Counted from the first letter of the stretch, positions 1 through 7,478 are shown. The stretch: DNA of 12,699 nucleotides from Nitriliruptoraceae bacterium (GCA_007117945.1 SKTN01000217.1:1-12699); one strand, 5' to 3'. Notes: a model not told the origin generated them from the sequence alone. Made by a program: numbers and translations.

Positions 1-1490
1 GCGACGCGCCGCCCCGCGGCCTGCAGCGCTGCGAGATCGCCCGCGGCCTGTGCACGCTTGAGTCGGGAGAAGGTGTAGGGGCGGCCGGGGATCTCCGCAT
101 CCTCGTGGTCGTCGCCGACCAGCAGCAGGAAGGCGGCACGGTCGCTGCCGCCCTTGTGGAGCTGGCCCGTGGAGTGCAGGTAGCGCGGTCCGATGCCGAC
201 GGTCACGGGTACGGCATACCGGGACCTGAGCTGCGCGGCGATGCCGCGCACGCGCTCCTCCCGCGCCGACCCCGGGGGGACGAAGGCCAGGATCCCGAGG
301 AAGTCACCGGGCTCCAGGGTGTCGAGGACCACGCTCGGGTCGACGGTCTCCGGGAGATCCTCCCCACGGTCCAGCACCTCACCGGTGGCGGTCTTGGCCG
401 ACTGCACGTCGGGCTGATCGAAGGGGTTGATGCCCAGCAGGGCACCCGCCACCGCCGTGGCGAACTCCCAGCGCACGACCTCACCCGCCAGCTGCTCGGG
501 TCCGGACCACGCCAGCTGCAGCACGGGTACGCCGGCAGCCTCCAGGGCATCGAGCTCCGGGTGATCGCCGAGGGCCACGACCAGCCGGTCCTCGCCGAAG
601 GTGGCGTTGTCGGGGGTCTCACCGAGCACGGGGACGACCCCGACACCGTGCTTGCCAGTGGACTCCGCCACGAGCTGCTCGATCCACAGCCCGAAGCTCG
701 CGATCTCCTCGGGAAGCAGCAAGGTCAGCTTGTCCCGGCCGCTGCGCGCCCCCGCCGCCATGACGGCGCCGAGCAGGGCCGGCGCGTTGGTCCTCGGTTC
801 GACCACCCGGGCCAGGTCGAGCATCTCGCGTGCACTGGCGAGGTGTGCGTCGAGGTCCATGCCGAGCAGCGCCGCGGGCAGGAGCCCGAAGGGTGTGAGG
901 GCGGAGAAGCGGCCGCCGACGTCGGGTTGGCCGTGTGCCGGACCGCGGAACCCGGCCGCCTGGGAACGCTCGTCCAACCCGCTCCCCGGGTCGGTGATCG
1001 GCAGCACGAACCGCGCGGCCTGGTCGCCGTGGACCCCCACCAACCGTGACAGGAACCGCTCGAGGTGGCTCAGGGTCTCGATGGTGCCGCCCGACTTCGA
1101 CGCCGGGACCACCAGGGTGGTGTCCCAGGGCACGGAGCGTTCCACCTGCAGGACCGCGGCGGGATCGGTGGAGTCCAGGACGTGGAGCGTGGGCGCACCG
1201 TCGGCCGCACCGAAGGTGCCGGCCAGCACCGCGGGGTAGAGCGAGGACCCACCCATGCCGACCAGCACCACGTCGGTGATCCCATCGGCGCGGACGCTGT
1301 CGGCGAGTGCCTCGAGCTCTCCGGCGACCGCGTCGGCCCGGCTCGGCGCGTCCAACCAGCCCAGCCGGTCCGCCAGCTCCGTGGGGTCCTCGGACCAGAC
1401 CGTGTGGTCCCGGTCCCAGATGCGCGGTACGGCGCTGAGCGCCTCCGAAGTGGCGGCGTCGACGGCGTCGGTGAGCGGGCCAAGTGACAC
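1..1490 (-). CDS. pgi: Glucose-6-phosphate isomerase (C-terminus beyond window)
   Basis: This gene interconverts glucose 6-phosphate and fructose 6-phosphate in the cytosol. The minus frame is open from a GTG at 1490 to the window edge (496 codons, no stop seen), so the protein is partial. It carries two SIS sugar-phosphate domains. Visible motifs are GMGGSS (residues 78-83), the phosphate loop SKSGGT (131-136), ESTGKHG with the likely catalytic Glu276, NPFDQPDV (355-362), and HSTGQLHKGG (440-449) with the likely catalytic Lys446. The sequence style resembles the PGI half of bifunctional transaldolase/PGI proteins, yet it begins at its own start with GGAG five bases upstream and no transaldolase in front. 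A divergent DUF3467 gene lies upstream. The family call is secure; the exact start is a little less so. Confidence 0.93.
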   Translation of the reverse strand, partial: MSLGPLTDAVDAATSEALSAVPRIWDRDHTVWSEDPTELADRLGWLDAPSRADAVAGELEALADSVRADGITDVVLVGMGGSSLYPAVLAGTFGAADGAPTLHVLDSTDPAAVLQVERSVPWDTTLVVPASKSGGTIETLSHLERFLSRLVGVHGDQAARFVLPITDPGSGLDERSQAAGFRGPAHGQPDVGGRFSALTPFGLLPAALLGMDLDAHLASAREMLDLARVVEPRTNAPALLGAVMAAGARSGRDKLTLLLPEEIASFGLWIEQLVAESTGKHGVGVVPVLGETPDNATFGEDRLVVALGDHPELDALEAAGVPVLQLAWSGPEQLAGEVVRWEFATAVAGALLGINPFDQPDVQSAKTATGEVLDRGEDLPETVDPSVVLDTLEPGDFLGILAFVPPGSAREERVRGIAAQLRSRYAVPVTVGIGPRYLHSTGQLHKGGSDRAAFLLLVGDDHEDAEIPGRPYTFSRLKRAQAAGDLAALQAAGRRV

Positions 1491-1526
1491 GGGGGCTCCG
1501 AGCTTCGGGGGCGAAGGGTCACGACG

Positions 1527-1532
1527 AGCGTA
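1527..1532 (-). promoter_or_regulatory. Candidate -10 element for pgi
   Basis: TACGCT on the minus strand fits the actinobacterial TANNNT -10 pattern. It sits about 36 bases before the pgi GTG, giving a leader of roughly 30 bases. No convincing -35 hexamer is visible, so this rests on the -10 match and its position only. Confidence 0.3.
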
Positions 1533-1545
1533 GACGTGTCGGCGG

Positions 1546-1551
1546 TAGCCT
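1546..1551 (+). promoter_or_regulatory. Candidate -10 element for the DUF3467-HAD pair
   Basis: TAGCCT on the plus strand matches TANNNT inside the divergent gap between pgi and the DUF3467 gene. It would give a leader of about 90 bases. It lies just upstream of the opposing pgi candidate, as expected for back-to-back promoters. No clear -35 is seen. Confidence 0.27.
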
Positions 1552-1647
1552 CGCCCAGGAGCGCCGACCGCGTCGCGTACCCCGATCCGGCGGACCCGCG
1601 GGCAGCACGAGACCGACAGCTCCAGCGCGAGCGACCAGGGAGACGAC

Positions 1648-1956
1648 GTGAGCGACCAACCGAACCCCGACGCGAACCAGCCACCCCCGCAGGGCAACAA
1701 GCAGGTGCAGGTGGTGGTCCCCGACGATCAGAAGTACGGCGACTACGCCAACTTCCTGGTCGTATCCCACTCCCCCCACGAGTTCACCCTCGACTTCTGC
1801 CAGCTCCAGCCCTCGGGCGAGGCAGGCAAGGTCAACGCCGAGGTGGTCTCGCGGGTCCGCATCGCCCCGACGATGGTCGGACGGGTGCTCAACGCCCTCA
1901 ACACCAACCTGTCCAACTACGAGGACCGCTTCGGTCAGGTCAAGGCGCTCGGGTGA
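1648..1956 (+). CDS. DUF3467 domain protein
   Basis: This is a 102-residue protein that I recognise as DUF3467, a small family of unknown biochemical role. After a Pro/Gln/Asn-rich N-terminus comes the family core: YANFLVVSHSPHEFTLDF (from about residue 34), a central V-S-R-V-R-I-A-P segment, and a C-terminal helix ending in NLSNYEDRFG. No signal peptide, membrane segment or catalytic motif is visible, so it is probably cytosolic. The GTG start at 1648 is preceded by AGGGAGA at a normal distance. Its stop overlaps the start of the HAD gene (GTGA, 1953-1956), so the two are probably translationally coupled. Confidence in the family is high; no function is assigned. Confidence 0.9.
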   Translation: MSDQPNPDANQPPPQGNKQVQVVVPDDQKYGDYANFLVVSHSPHEFTLDFCQLQPSGEAGKVNAEVVSRVRIAPTMVGRVLNALNTNLSNYEDRFGQVKALG

Positions 1957-2849
1957 GCGAGGCGACCCCGCCCCCCGGGCTGTCACCGGGGGGACGCTTC
2001 GACGCCTGGCGTCCCACCCCCGTGCGCTACGTGGTGTGCGACGTCGACGGCACCCTGATCGGCCCGCAGGAGCTCGCCACGCAGCCGGTGGTGGGAGCGA
2101 TCCGCCGCGCCATGGACGCCGGCATCCGGGTCGGCTACGCGACGGGCCGGATGCGGGACGGCGTGGCGGCACTGCAGGACCAGCTCGCAGCCGACGGGCC
2201 CCACATCCTGCACAACGGGGCGGAGGTCCGCGCCGAGGGCACCACCGTCGCGGCCTGGAGCCTGACCCCTGCCCAGGTGGACGACGTCCTGGCGATCGCA
2301 CGGGCGCACGAGGACGTCTACGTCGAGGTGTACGCCACCTCGGGCTTCCACGTCTCGTCCTGGGACGAGCGGGCACGGGTCCACTGGGACCTGCTGCGCA
2401 CCGAGCCCCTCAGCGTGGTGGAGCGTGCCGCGGACCTCGGTGACGCCCTGGTGCCGAAGGCCACCTTCACCGCCTTCACCGACACCGCCCAACGCTGGCT
2501 CGACGACCAGCTCTCGGAGCTCGATGCAGAGCTCGGCAGCGCCGGGTCACCGCGCACCCCGGGCCTGGTGTTCACCAACGTGAACCAGCCGGGTGCGACC
2601 AAGGGCGCCGCCCTGGCCCTGGCCGCCGAGCACCTCGGCGTGCCCCTGAGCGCCGTGGCCGCCGTGGGCGACGCCGCGAACGACCGCTCGATGCTCGAGG
2701 TCGTGGGCACGGCCATCGCCATGGGCCAGGCCTCGCAGCCGATCCGCGACATCGCCCACCTGGTGACGGCGACGGTGGAGGAGGACGGCCTGGCCGTGGC
2801 CCTGGACGCGCTGGTGGCGGCCGCTCAGCCCTTGCCGGGGAGCTGGTAG
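1953..2849 (+). CDS. HAD-superfamily phosphatase (Cof/IIB type)
   Basis: This encodes a 298-residue cytosolic phosphohydrolase of the HAD superfamily, most like the Cof or sucrose-phosphatase IIB branch. All four HAD motifs are present: DVDGT with nucleophile Asp30 and acid/base Asp32, YATGR with Thr64, Lys217 in the G-A-T-K-G segment, and GDAAND with Asp240 and Asp244. The cap between motifs II and III is consistent with type IIB. The substrate cannot be read from sequence; sugar phosphates or other small phosphates are usual for the group. The GTG at 1953 overlaps the upstream stop and has AAGG seven bases upstream. A shorter alternative at GTG 2022 lacks a ribosome binding site. The 3' end overlaps guaB on the other strand. 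Confidence 0.88.
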   Translation: MSEATPPPGLSPGGRFDAWRPTPVRYVVCDVDGTLIGPQELATQPVVGAIRRAMDAGIRVGYATGRMRDGVAALQDQLAADGPHILHNGAEVRAEGTTVAAWSLTPAQVDDVLAIARAHEDVYVEVYATSGFHVSSWDERARVHWDLLRTEPLSVVERAADLGDALVPKATFTAFTDTAQRWLDDQLSELDAELGSAGSPRTPGLVFTNVNQPGATKGAALALAAEHLGVPLSAVAAVGDAANDRSMLEVVGTAIAMGQASQPIRDIAHLVTATVEEDGLAVALDALVAAAQPLPGSW

Positions 2850-4327
2850 TTCGGTGCCTCGTGCACCACGTCGAGGTCGTGGACGTGGGACTCGGCGGCG
2901 CCGGCCGCGGTCTGCCGGATGAAGCGGGCGCGCTGCGCCAGGGTGGGAAGGTCGCCCGCACCGAGGTAGCCCATGCCCGACCGGACCCCACCCGCGAGCT
3001 GGGTGGTGACCTCACCCACCGTGCCCCGGTAGGGCAGCAGGCCCGACACCCCCTCGGGCACCAGTTTGGCGGCCTGACGGGCCTCGGCGGCGCTGCCCGC
3101 CACGCGGTCCTCGTTGTGCTGGAAGTAGCGGTCAGCGGAACCGGCGCGCATCGCGTCGACGGAACCCATCCCGCGGTACTCCTTGTAGCGCCGTCCGCCG
3201 ACCAGGACCAGCTCCCCCGGTGACTCGTCGGTGCCGGCCAGCAGGTTGCCGACCATCACCGCCGTGGCACCCGCGGCCAGCGCCTTGACCACGTCACCGG
3301 AGTAGCGCACACCACCGTCGGCGACGGTGGACACACCCACCTCCGCCCCGGCGCGGGCCGCCTCCAGCACCGCGGAGAACTGGGGCACCCCCACCCCGGT
3401 GACCACCCGGGTGGTACAGATCGAACCGGGGCCGACACCGACCTTGACCACATCGGCGCCGTGGTCCGCGCACGCCCTGACCCCCTCACCCGTCGCCACG
3501 TTGCCCACCATCAGCACCACGTTCGGGTGGCGGTCCTTCAGCTTGGCGGCGAACTCCAGGATCCCTGCGGAGTGACCGTGGGCGGAGTCGATCGCCAGCA
3601 GGTCGACGCCGGCGGCAGCCAGGGCGTGGGCCCGGTCCTCGCCCTCGGGGCCGACCCCGACGGCACCCGCACACAGCAGGCGGCCGCGGTCGTCCTTGGC
3701 CGCCTGGGGGTACTTGCGCACCTTCTCGATGTCCTTGAAGGTGAACATCCCCGTCAACCGGCCGTCGTCCGCAGCGACGATCGGCAGCTTCTCCACCCGG
3801 GCTTCCTGCATCAGGTCACGCGCCTGATCCAGGGTGGTCCCCGGCGCGGCGGTGACCAGGCCCTCGCTGGTCATGTACCGGCTGACGGGGGTACCCGGCT
3901 CGGCGCCCAACCGCAGGTCGCGGTTGGTGACGATGCCCACCAGGCGTCCCTCGCCGTCCACCACGGGGAACCCGGACACCCGGTAGCGCGCCATCAGTTC
4001 GAAGGCGGTGTCCACGGGATCCTCGGCCCGCAGGGTCACCGGATCGACGATGAAGCCGGACTCCGAACGCTTCACCGACTCGACCATGGCGGCCTGGACG
4101 TCCACGGGCAGGTTCTTGTGGATCACCCCGAGCCCACCCTGGCGCGCCATCGCGATGGCCAGGTCCGCCTCGGTGACGGTGTCCATCGCCGCGGACAGCA
4201 CCGGCAGGTGCAGGCGCAGCCGCTGGTGGAGACGGACCGAGATGTCCACGTCCCGCGGCAGCACCGCCGAGGACTGGGGCAGGAGCAGGATGTCGTCGTA
4301 GCTGAAGGACTCGGTGATCTCTTGCAC
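2825..4327 (-). CDS. guaB: IMP dehydrogenase
   Basis: This enzyme oxidises IMP to XMP with NAD+, the first committed step of GMP synthesis. The 500-residue protein has the full IMPDH layout: an (alpha/beta)8 barrel interrupted by a CBS-domain pair at about residues 93-205. Key residues visible are Asp247 (AIDSAHGHS), the catalytic loop GPGSICTTR with Cys304, IMP-phosphate segments ADGGVRYSGD and YRGMGS, the Arg400-Tyr401 pair that activates water in the family, and the conserved tail ESHVHD. The start is GTG at 4327 with AGGA eight bases upstream. It follows an AhpE-like gene by 69 bp with a possible promoter between them. Its 3' end overlaps the opposing HAD gene by 25 bp. Confidence 0.97.
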   Translation of the reverse strand: MQEITESFSYDDILLLPQSSAVLPRDVDISVRLHQRLRLHLPVLSAAMDTVTEADLAIAMARQGGLGVIHKNLPVDVQAAMVESVKRSESGFIVDPVTLRAEDPVDTAFELMARYRVSGFPVVDGEGRLVGIVTNRDLRLGAEPGTPVSRYMTSEGLVTAAPGTTLDQARDLMQEARVEKLPIVAADDGRLTGMFTFKDIEKVRKYPQAAKDDRGRLLCAGAVGVGPEGEDRAHALAAAGVDLLAIDSAHGHSAGILEFAAKLKDRHPNVVLMVGNVATGEGVRACADHGADVVKVGVGPGSICTTRVVTGVGVPQFSAVLEAARAGAEVGVSTVADGGVRYSGDVVKALAAGATAVMVGNLLAGTDESPGELVLVGGRRYKEYRGMGSVDAMRAGSADRYFQHNEDRVAGSAAEARQAAKLVPEGVSGLLPYRGTVGEVTTQLAGGVRSGMGYLGAGDLPTLAQRARFIRQTAAGAAESHVHDLDVVHEAPNYQLPGKG

Positions 4328-4359
4328 AGGCCGGATCCTGACGCTGAGCGGGACCTCGA

Positions 4360-4365
4360 ACGGTA
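4360..4365 (-). promoter_or_regulatory. Candidate -10 element for guaB
   Basis: TACCGT on the minus strand fits TANNNT, 32 bases before the guaB GTG, predicting a leader of about 25 bases. It would allow guaB to be transcribed separately from the peroxiredoxin gene upstream. No good -35 is visible, because the expected place is occupied by a GC palindrome. Confidence 0.3.
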
Positions 4366-4379
4366 GCGCTGACCGGGTG

Positions 4380-4391
4380 GCCCGCGCGGGC
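4380..4391 (-). terminator. GC palindrome after the ahpE-like stop
   Basis: GCCCGCGCGGGC is a perfect 12-base palindrome starting five bases after the TGA of the peroxiredoxin gene. It can fold as a short GC stem. There is no T-tract, which is common for actinobacterial terminators but weakens the call. Confidence 0.3.
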
Positions 4392-4396
4392 GGCCG

Positions 4397-4864
4397 TCAG
4401 AGCGCGCCGATCTCCTTCAGGGCCGTCTTCCAGGCCTGTTGGTCACGCGCCTCGGGCACCGGGTTGCGGTCGGTGTAGACCACCGTGCCGTCCTTGCCGA
4501 CGATGAAGGTGCCGCGCAGGGCGAGACCGACGGCGTCGTCGAACACCCCGTAGGTGCGGGCGACCTCACCGTGGGGCCAGAAGTCCGACAGCAGGGGGAA
4601 CTCGAAACCCTGCTCGTGGGCCCACCGCGCGTGGGTCGGTGGGGCGTCGCAGGAGATGGCGATGGTCTCGACCTCGTCGTTGCGGAAGGTCTCGATGGAG
4701 TCGCGGATCTGGCACATCTCGCCCTCGCACACCCCGGTGAAGGACAGGGGGTAGAAGACGACGACCACGTGCTTCTTGCCGCGGTAGTCCGAGAGCCGTA
4801 CCGGCTGGTTGGTCTGGTCCTTCAGCTCGAAGTCGGGCGCTTCGTCGCCGAGTTGCACGCTCAC
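4397..4864 (-). CDS. ahpE: AhpE-like thioredoxin-fold peroxiredoxin
   Basis: This 155-residue cytosolic peroxiredoxin reduces hydrogen peroxide or organic peroxides. It closely follows mycobacterial AhpE: APDFELKDQ near the N-terminus, FYPLSFTGVC with peroxidatic Cys46, the segment PPTH, and FPLLSDFWPHGEVARTYGVF. Unlike the one-cysteine AhpE, it has a second cysteine five residues on (Cys51, in C-E-G-E-M-C), the spacing of the resolving cysteine in E. coli Bcp, and also Cys72. It may therefore use an intramolecular disulfide; this is inference. The GTG start at 4864 has GAGGAG six bases upstream. It lies between rmuC (65 bp) and guaB (69 bp) on the same strand. The reading frame is open far upstream, but that extension has no protein-family likeness. 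Confidence 0.92.
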   Translation of the reverse strand: MSVQLGDEAPDFELKDQTNQPVRLSDYRGKKHVVVVFYPLSFTGVCEGEMCQIRDSIETFRNDEVETIAISCDAPPTHARWAHEQGFEFPLLSDFWPHGEVARTYGVFDDAVGLALRGTFIVGKDGTVVYTDRNPVPEARDQQAWKTALKEIGAL

Positions 4865-4876
4865 GTGGGGCTCCTC

Positions 4877-4897
4877 GCGCGCCGGGAGCGGGCGCGC
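4877..4897 (-). repeat. Inverted repeat abutting the ahpE ribosome binding site
   Basis: GCGCGCC (4877-4883) and GGCGCGC (4891-4897) form a perfect 7-bp all-GC stem with a 7-base loop. In the minus-strand transcript it lies after rmuC and directly before the GAGGAG Shine-Dalgarno sequence of the peroxiredoxin gene. It could be a weak rmuC terminator or a leader hairpin affecting initiation. Nothing decides between these. Confidence 0.45.
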
Positions 4898-4929
4898 CGT
4901 GCGGATGGGAGGGCGGGAGAGCCGGCAGG

Positions 4930-6084
4930 CTACCCCGCCCCCGGGGAGGCCTCGGTGCCCCCCTCGGAGCCACCCTCGGTCCCCGACCGGGCCGAGCGCA
5001 GCGCATCGATGCGGTCGAGCTGGCGCTCGAGCTGGCTGCGACGGGTGGAGTCCAGGGTGGCGTAGGCCCGCTGGGTGGTGTCCAGGGCCCGTCCCACCTT
5101 GTCGAGCTGGTCGGTGAAGCGTCGCCACTGGTCCGCGAAGCCGGTCAGCAACTGCACGATGTCGTCGGTGGCGCGCTCGAGGGCGAAGGCGTCCACCGCC
5201 TGGCGGAGCACCGCCAGCACCGCGAACAGGGTCGCCGGCGAGCACAGCACGACGCGCTGCGCCAGGGCATCGTCGAGCAGGGTGGGATCGTGCTCGAGCA
5301 GGAAGGCGTGCACCTGCTCGTTGGGGATGAACAGCAGCACCACATCGAGGGTGTGGTCCTGTTCGTCGATGTAGCCGCGGGTGGCGAGCTCCCGCACCCG
5401 GGCACGGGCCGCCCGGCAGAAGGCCGTGCGCGCGCGTTCCCGTGCGGCGTCGTCGGCGGCCTCGAGGACCTCGAGGTAGCCGGCGAGGGGGAACTTCACG
5501 TCCATGTGGACCACGCGGTCACCTGGCAGCAGGAAGGTGACGTCGGGCCGCGTCCCGGAGCGGGTGGTGGTCTGGGTGCGGTAGTTGACGCCCTCGACGA
5601 ACCCCGCGGCCCGCAGCACGTCGGCAGCCATGCGCTCACCCCACTGGCCCCGGACCTGGCTGTTGGTCAGCGCCCGGCTCAGCGTCGCCGTGGTACGCCC
5701 GAGCTCCGCGTGGGTGCGCGCGACCCCCTCGAGCTGCGTGCGCACCTCACCGAGCTGGCTGGCCCGCTCGGACTCCGCCCGCTGGATCAGCGCGGTGAGC
5801 TGGCTCAGCGTCGAGCCCAGGCGCGTGAGCTCCGCGTCGATCAGCTCCTTGCGGCTCTCGAGGTGCTCGGCGCCGGCACGGTCCCGGGCGTCGAGCTGCT
5901 CCCCCGCCACCGCCACCAGGGTGTCGACGGCCTGCTGCAGCTCGGCCCCGGCCAGCTCCGCGGGCTGCCCCTGGTCGCCGGTGCCAGGGCGCGCCGCGAG
6001 CAGCCGGTGGACGAGCCACGCGGCGATGCCGCCTGCCAGCACCGCGGCAGCCACCGCGAGGAGCACCACGCCTGCAGGTTCCAC
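4930..6084 (-). CDS. rmuC: DNA recombination protein RmuC
   Basis: RmuC proteins are membrane-anchored, nuclease-like factors that limit sequence inversions at inverted repeats. Read from GTG 6084, the protein is 384 residues: one N-terminal membrane helix (about 4-30), a coiled-coil stretch (about 45-140), the RmuC core opening with R-G-Q-W-G-E (about 145-150), and a PD-(D/E)xK-like centre with Pro180-Asp181 and DVK at 195-197. A second helical region follows, and then a Gly/Ser/Glu-rich tail. GTG 6084 has GAGG five bases upstream and puts the membrane helix at the N-terminus. A longer start at GTG 6114 lacks a ribosome binding site and lies only three bases past a possible -10, so I prefer 6084. 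The peroxiredoxin gene follows after 65 bp. Confidence 0.92.
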   Translation of the reverse strand: MEPAGVVLLAVAAAVLAGGIAAWLVHRLLAARPGTGDQGQPAELAGAELQQAVDTLVAVAGEQLDARDRAGAEHLESRKELIDAELTRLGSTLSQLTALIQRAESERASQLGEVRTQLEGVARTHAELGRTTATLSRALTNSQVRGQWGERMAADVLRAAGFVEGVNYRTQTTTRSGTRPDVTFLLPGDRVVHMDVKFPLAGYLEVLEAADDAARERARTAFCRAARARVRELATRGYIDEQDHTLDVVLLFIPNEQVHAFLLEHDPTLLDDALAQRVVLCSPATLFAVLAVLRQAVDAFALERATDDIVQLLTGFADQWRRFTDQLDKVGRALDTTQRAYATLDSTRRSQLERQLDRIDALRSARSGTEGGSEGGTEASPGAG

Positions 6085-6117
6085 GGAAGCCTCGACCTCG
6101 CCGTCGCGTCGCACGAC

Positions 6118-6123
6118 ACGCTA
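6118..6123 (-). promoter_or_regulatory. Candidate -10 element for rmuC
   Basis: TAGCGT on the minus strand fits TANNNT. It lies just beyond the hairpin that follows the M42 gene and 33 bases before the preferred rmuC GTG at 6084. Transcription would begin near 6111, which would leave out the alternative GTG at 6114. No -35 is evident. Confidence 0.33.
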
Positions 6124-6126
6124 CGC

Positions 6127-6176
6127 GGGGGGTGTGACGGGCAGGTGGCAGGCCCGCCCCGGTGCCCGCACCCCCC
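6127..6176 (-). terminator. Strong hairpin after the M42 peptidase gene
   Basis: Two nested arm pairs are present: GGGGGGTG (6127-6134) with CACCCCCC (6169-6176), and CGGGCA (6138-6143) with TGCCCG (6163-6168). Only a 3-base bulge separates them, giving 14 bp of mostly GC stem around a 19-base loop. It starts two bases after the M42 stop codon on the minus strand. There is no T-tract, but stem strength and position fit a GC-type terminator separating yigZ-M42 from rmuC. Confidence 0.6.
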
Positions 6177-6178
6177 GG

Positions 6179-7471
6179 TCACTCGGGTCCGGCCACCCCG
6201 CGGCGCGACTCACCCCGGCGTGGGGGCAGGTGGGAGCCGCCGAGCTCCTCCTCGAGCTCCGGGAAGGGCTCGTTCTCCACCAGGTCGTCGGCCTCCGGGT
6301 CGAGCTCCGGCTCGCGGCGCACGGGTTGGACCGCAGAGGACGGGAAGCGCTCCAGCGGCCCCGTGGGTGCCGCGTCCCAGGTCCCGAAGGTCAGAGGGGT
6401 CTGCAGGTACAGCGCGATCAGGCGGGCCGTCGCCATGATGGCATCGAGGTGGGTGCGCTCGTGACCGTGGGTGGCATCGACCCCGAAGCCGATCAGGGCC
6501 GCCCGGGTCTCGGCCCCGGCCTCCAGCGCCGAGGCGACGTCGGAGCGGTAGTAGCGGAACACGTCCCGGTTGACCTCGAGCCCGTGCACGCGGCCGAGGG
6601 CGTGCAGGCGCCGGCTGAGGTGGTAGTCGAAGGGGCCGTGCAGGTCCTGCATCGCGACGGTGACGCCGGTCTCCGTTGAGTGCTGTGGCGGCGCCACCAC
6701 CGCGGAGTCGACCGAGACCATCTCCGCGACGTCGCGGTCCAGACCGCTGGACGCCCCGTGCCCCACCTCCTCGGCGATGGTGATGAGCAGGTGGGCTCCG
6801 ACCTCCAGGGACACCCCACTCTCGACCACGGCCTTGAAGGCCGCCAGGGCCGCGGCGACGCCGGCCTTGTCGTCGAGGTGGCGGGAGGTGACGAAGCCCG
6901 AGCGGGTGATGACCGGGTAGGCGGTCTGGGCGACGAAGTCGCCCACCTGGATGCCCAGATCCTGGAGGTCCCCGCGGTTGTGCACCTTCTCGTCCACGCG
7001 CACCTCGACGTGGTCCCAGCCGTGGGGGTGGCTGTCGATCTCATCGCCGAACGCGTGCCCGGAGGCCTTGGTGGGCAGGATCGTTCCCGTGTAGGTGCAC
7101 TCCGGGTCGTCGGTGAAGATGCTGACCCGGGTGCCCTCGGAGAAACGTGAGCTGTGGGTACCCACCTGGGTCACGGCGAGCCGCCCGTTGTCCTTGAGCG
7201 CCGTGACCATGCACCCGATCGTGTCGGTGTGGACCACCACGGCGCGGTCGAGGGGCACACCGCGCTCAGCGCCCTCGAGCCGGGCGATCAGGGCGCCCCG
7301 ACGGGTCAGCTCGAAGTCGAGGCCGATCTCCTCGAGACGCTCGCCGACGTGCTGCATGATCACGTCGGTGCGGCCCGTGGGGCTCGGGATGCGCAGGAGT
7401 TCGAGCAGCACCTCCTGCATCCAGGTGCTGTCGATCTGCAGGTCGGTTGCGGGCGGCGGTGGAGGGGTCAT
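6179..7471 (-). CDS. M42-family metallopeptidase, NAGGN-system type
   Basis: This 430-residue protein is a dinuclear-metal M42 aminopeptidase-type hydrolase. It matches the subgroup linked to N-acetylglutaminylglutamine amide (NAGGN) osmolyte loci, as shown by LLELLRIPSPTG, K-A-S-G-H, SRHLDDKAG, FRYYRSD and HGHERTHLD. Likely metal and catalytic residues are His81, bridging Asp200, Glu234 (base), Glu235, Asp255 and His341. No signal peptide or membrane segment is seen. Residues after about 370 form a Pro-rich acidic tail (P-E-L-E-E-E-L) beyond the catalytic core. No NAGGN synthesis genes lie in this window, so the substrate is open. The ATG at 7471 has only a weak ribosome binding site. yigZ ends 10 bp upstream and a strong hairpin follows the stop. 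Confidence 0.88.
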   Translation of the reverse strand: MTPPPPPATDLQIDSTWMQEVLLELLRIPSPTGRTDVIMQHVGERLEEIGLDFELTRRGALIARLEGAERGVPLDRAVVVHTDTIGCMVTALKDNGRLAVTQVGTHSSRFSEGTRVSIFTDDPECTYTGTILPTKASGHAFGDEIDSHPHGWDHVEVRVDEKVHNRGDLQDLGIQVGDFVAQTAYPVITRSGFVTSRHLDDKAGVAAALAAFKAVVESGVSLEVGAHLLITIAEEVGHGASSGLDRDVAEMVSVDSAVVAPPQHSTETGVTVAMQDLHGPFDYHLSRRLHALGRVHGLEVNRDVFRYYRSDVASALEAGAETRAALIGFGVDATHGHERTHLDAIMATARLIALYLQTPLTFGTWDAAPTGPLERFPSSAVQPVRREPELDPEADDLVENEPFPELEEELGGSHLPPRRGESRRGVAGPE

Positions 7472-7478
7472 GGCGCCT

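Noticed and set aside
105..1049. A 314-codon plus-strand frame at the left end
   Set aside because: It is the antisense shadow of pgi, whose motifs are all in the minus frame that runs off the window edge.
1536..1952. N-terminal extension of the HAD gene to a start at 1536
   Set aside because: The extension would overlap the whole DUF3467 gene in another frame. The HAD fold begins just after GTG 1953, which has a coupled GTGA overlap.
4865..5245. N-terminal extension of the peroxiredoxin frame to 5245
   Set aside because: It runs through the end of rmuC, shows no homology-like sequence, and the GTG at 4864 has an excellent ribosome binding site and normal family length.
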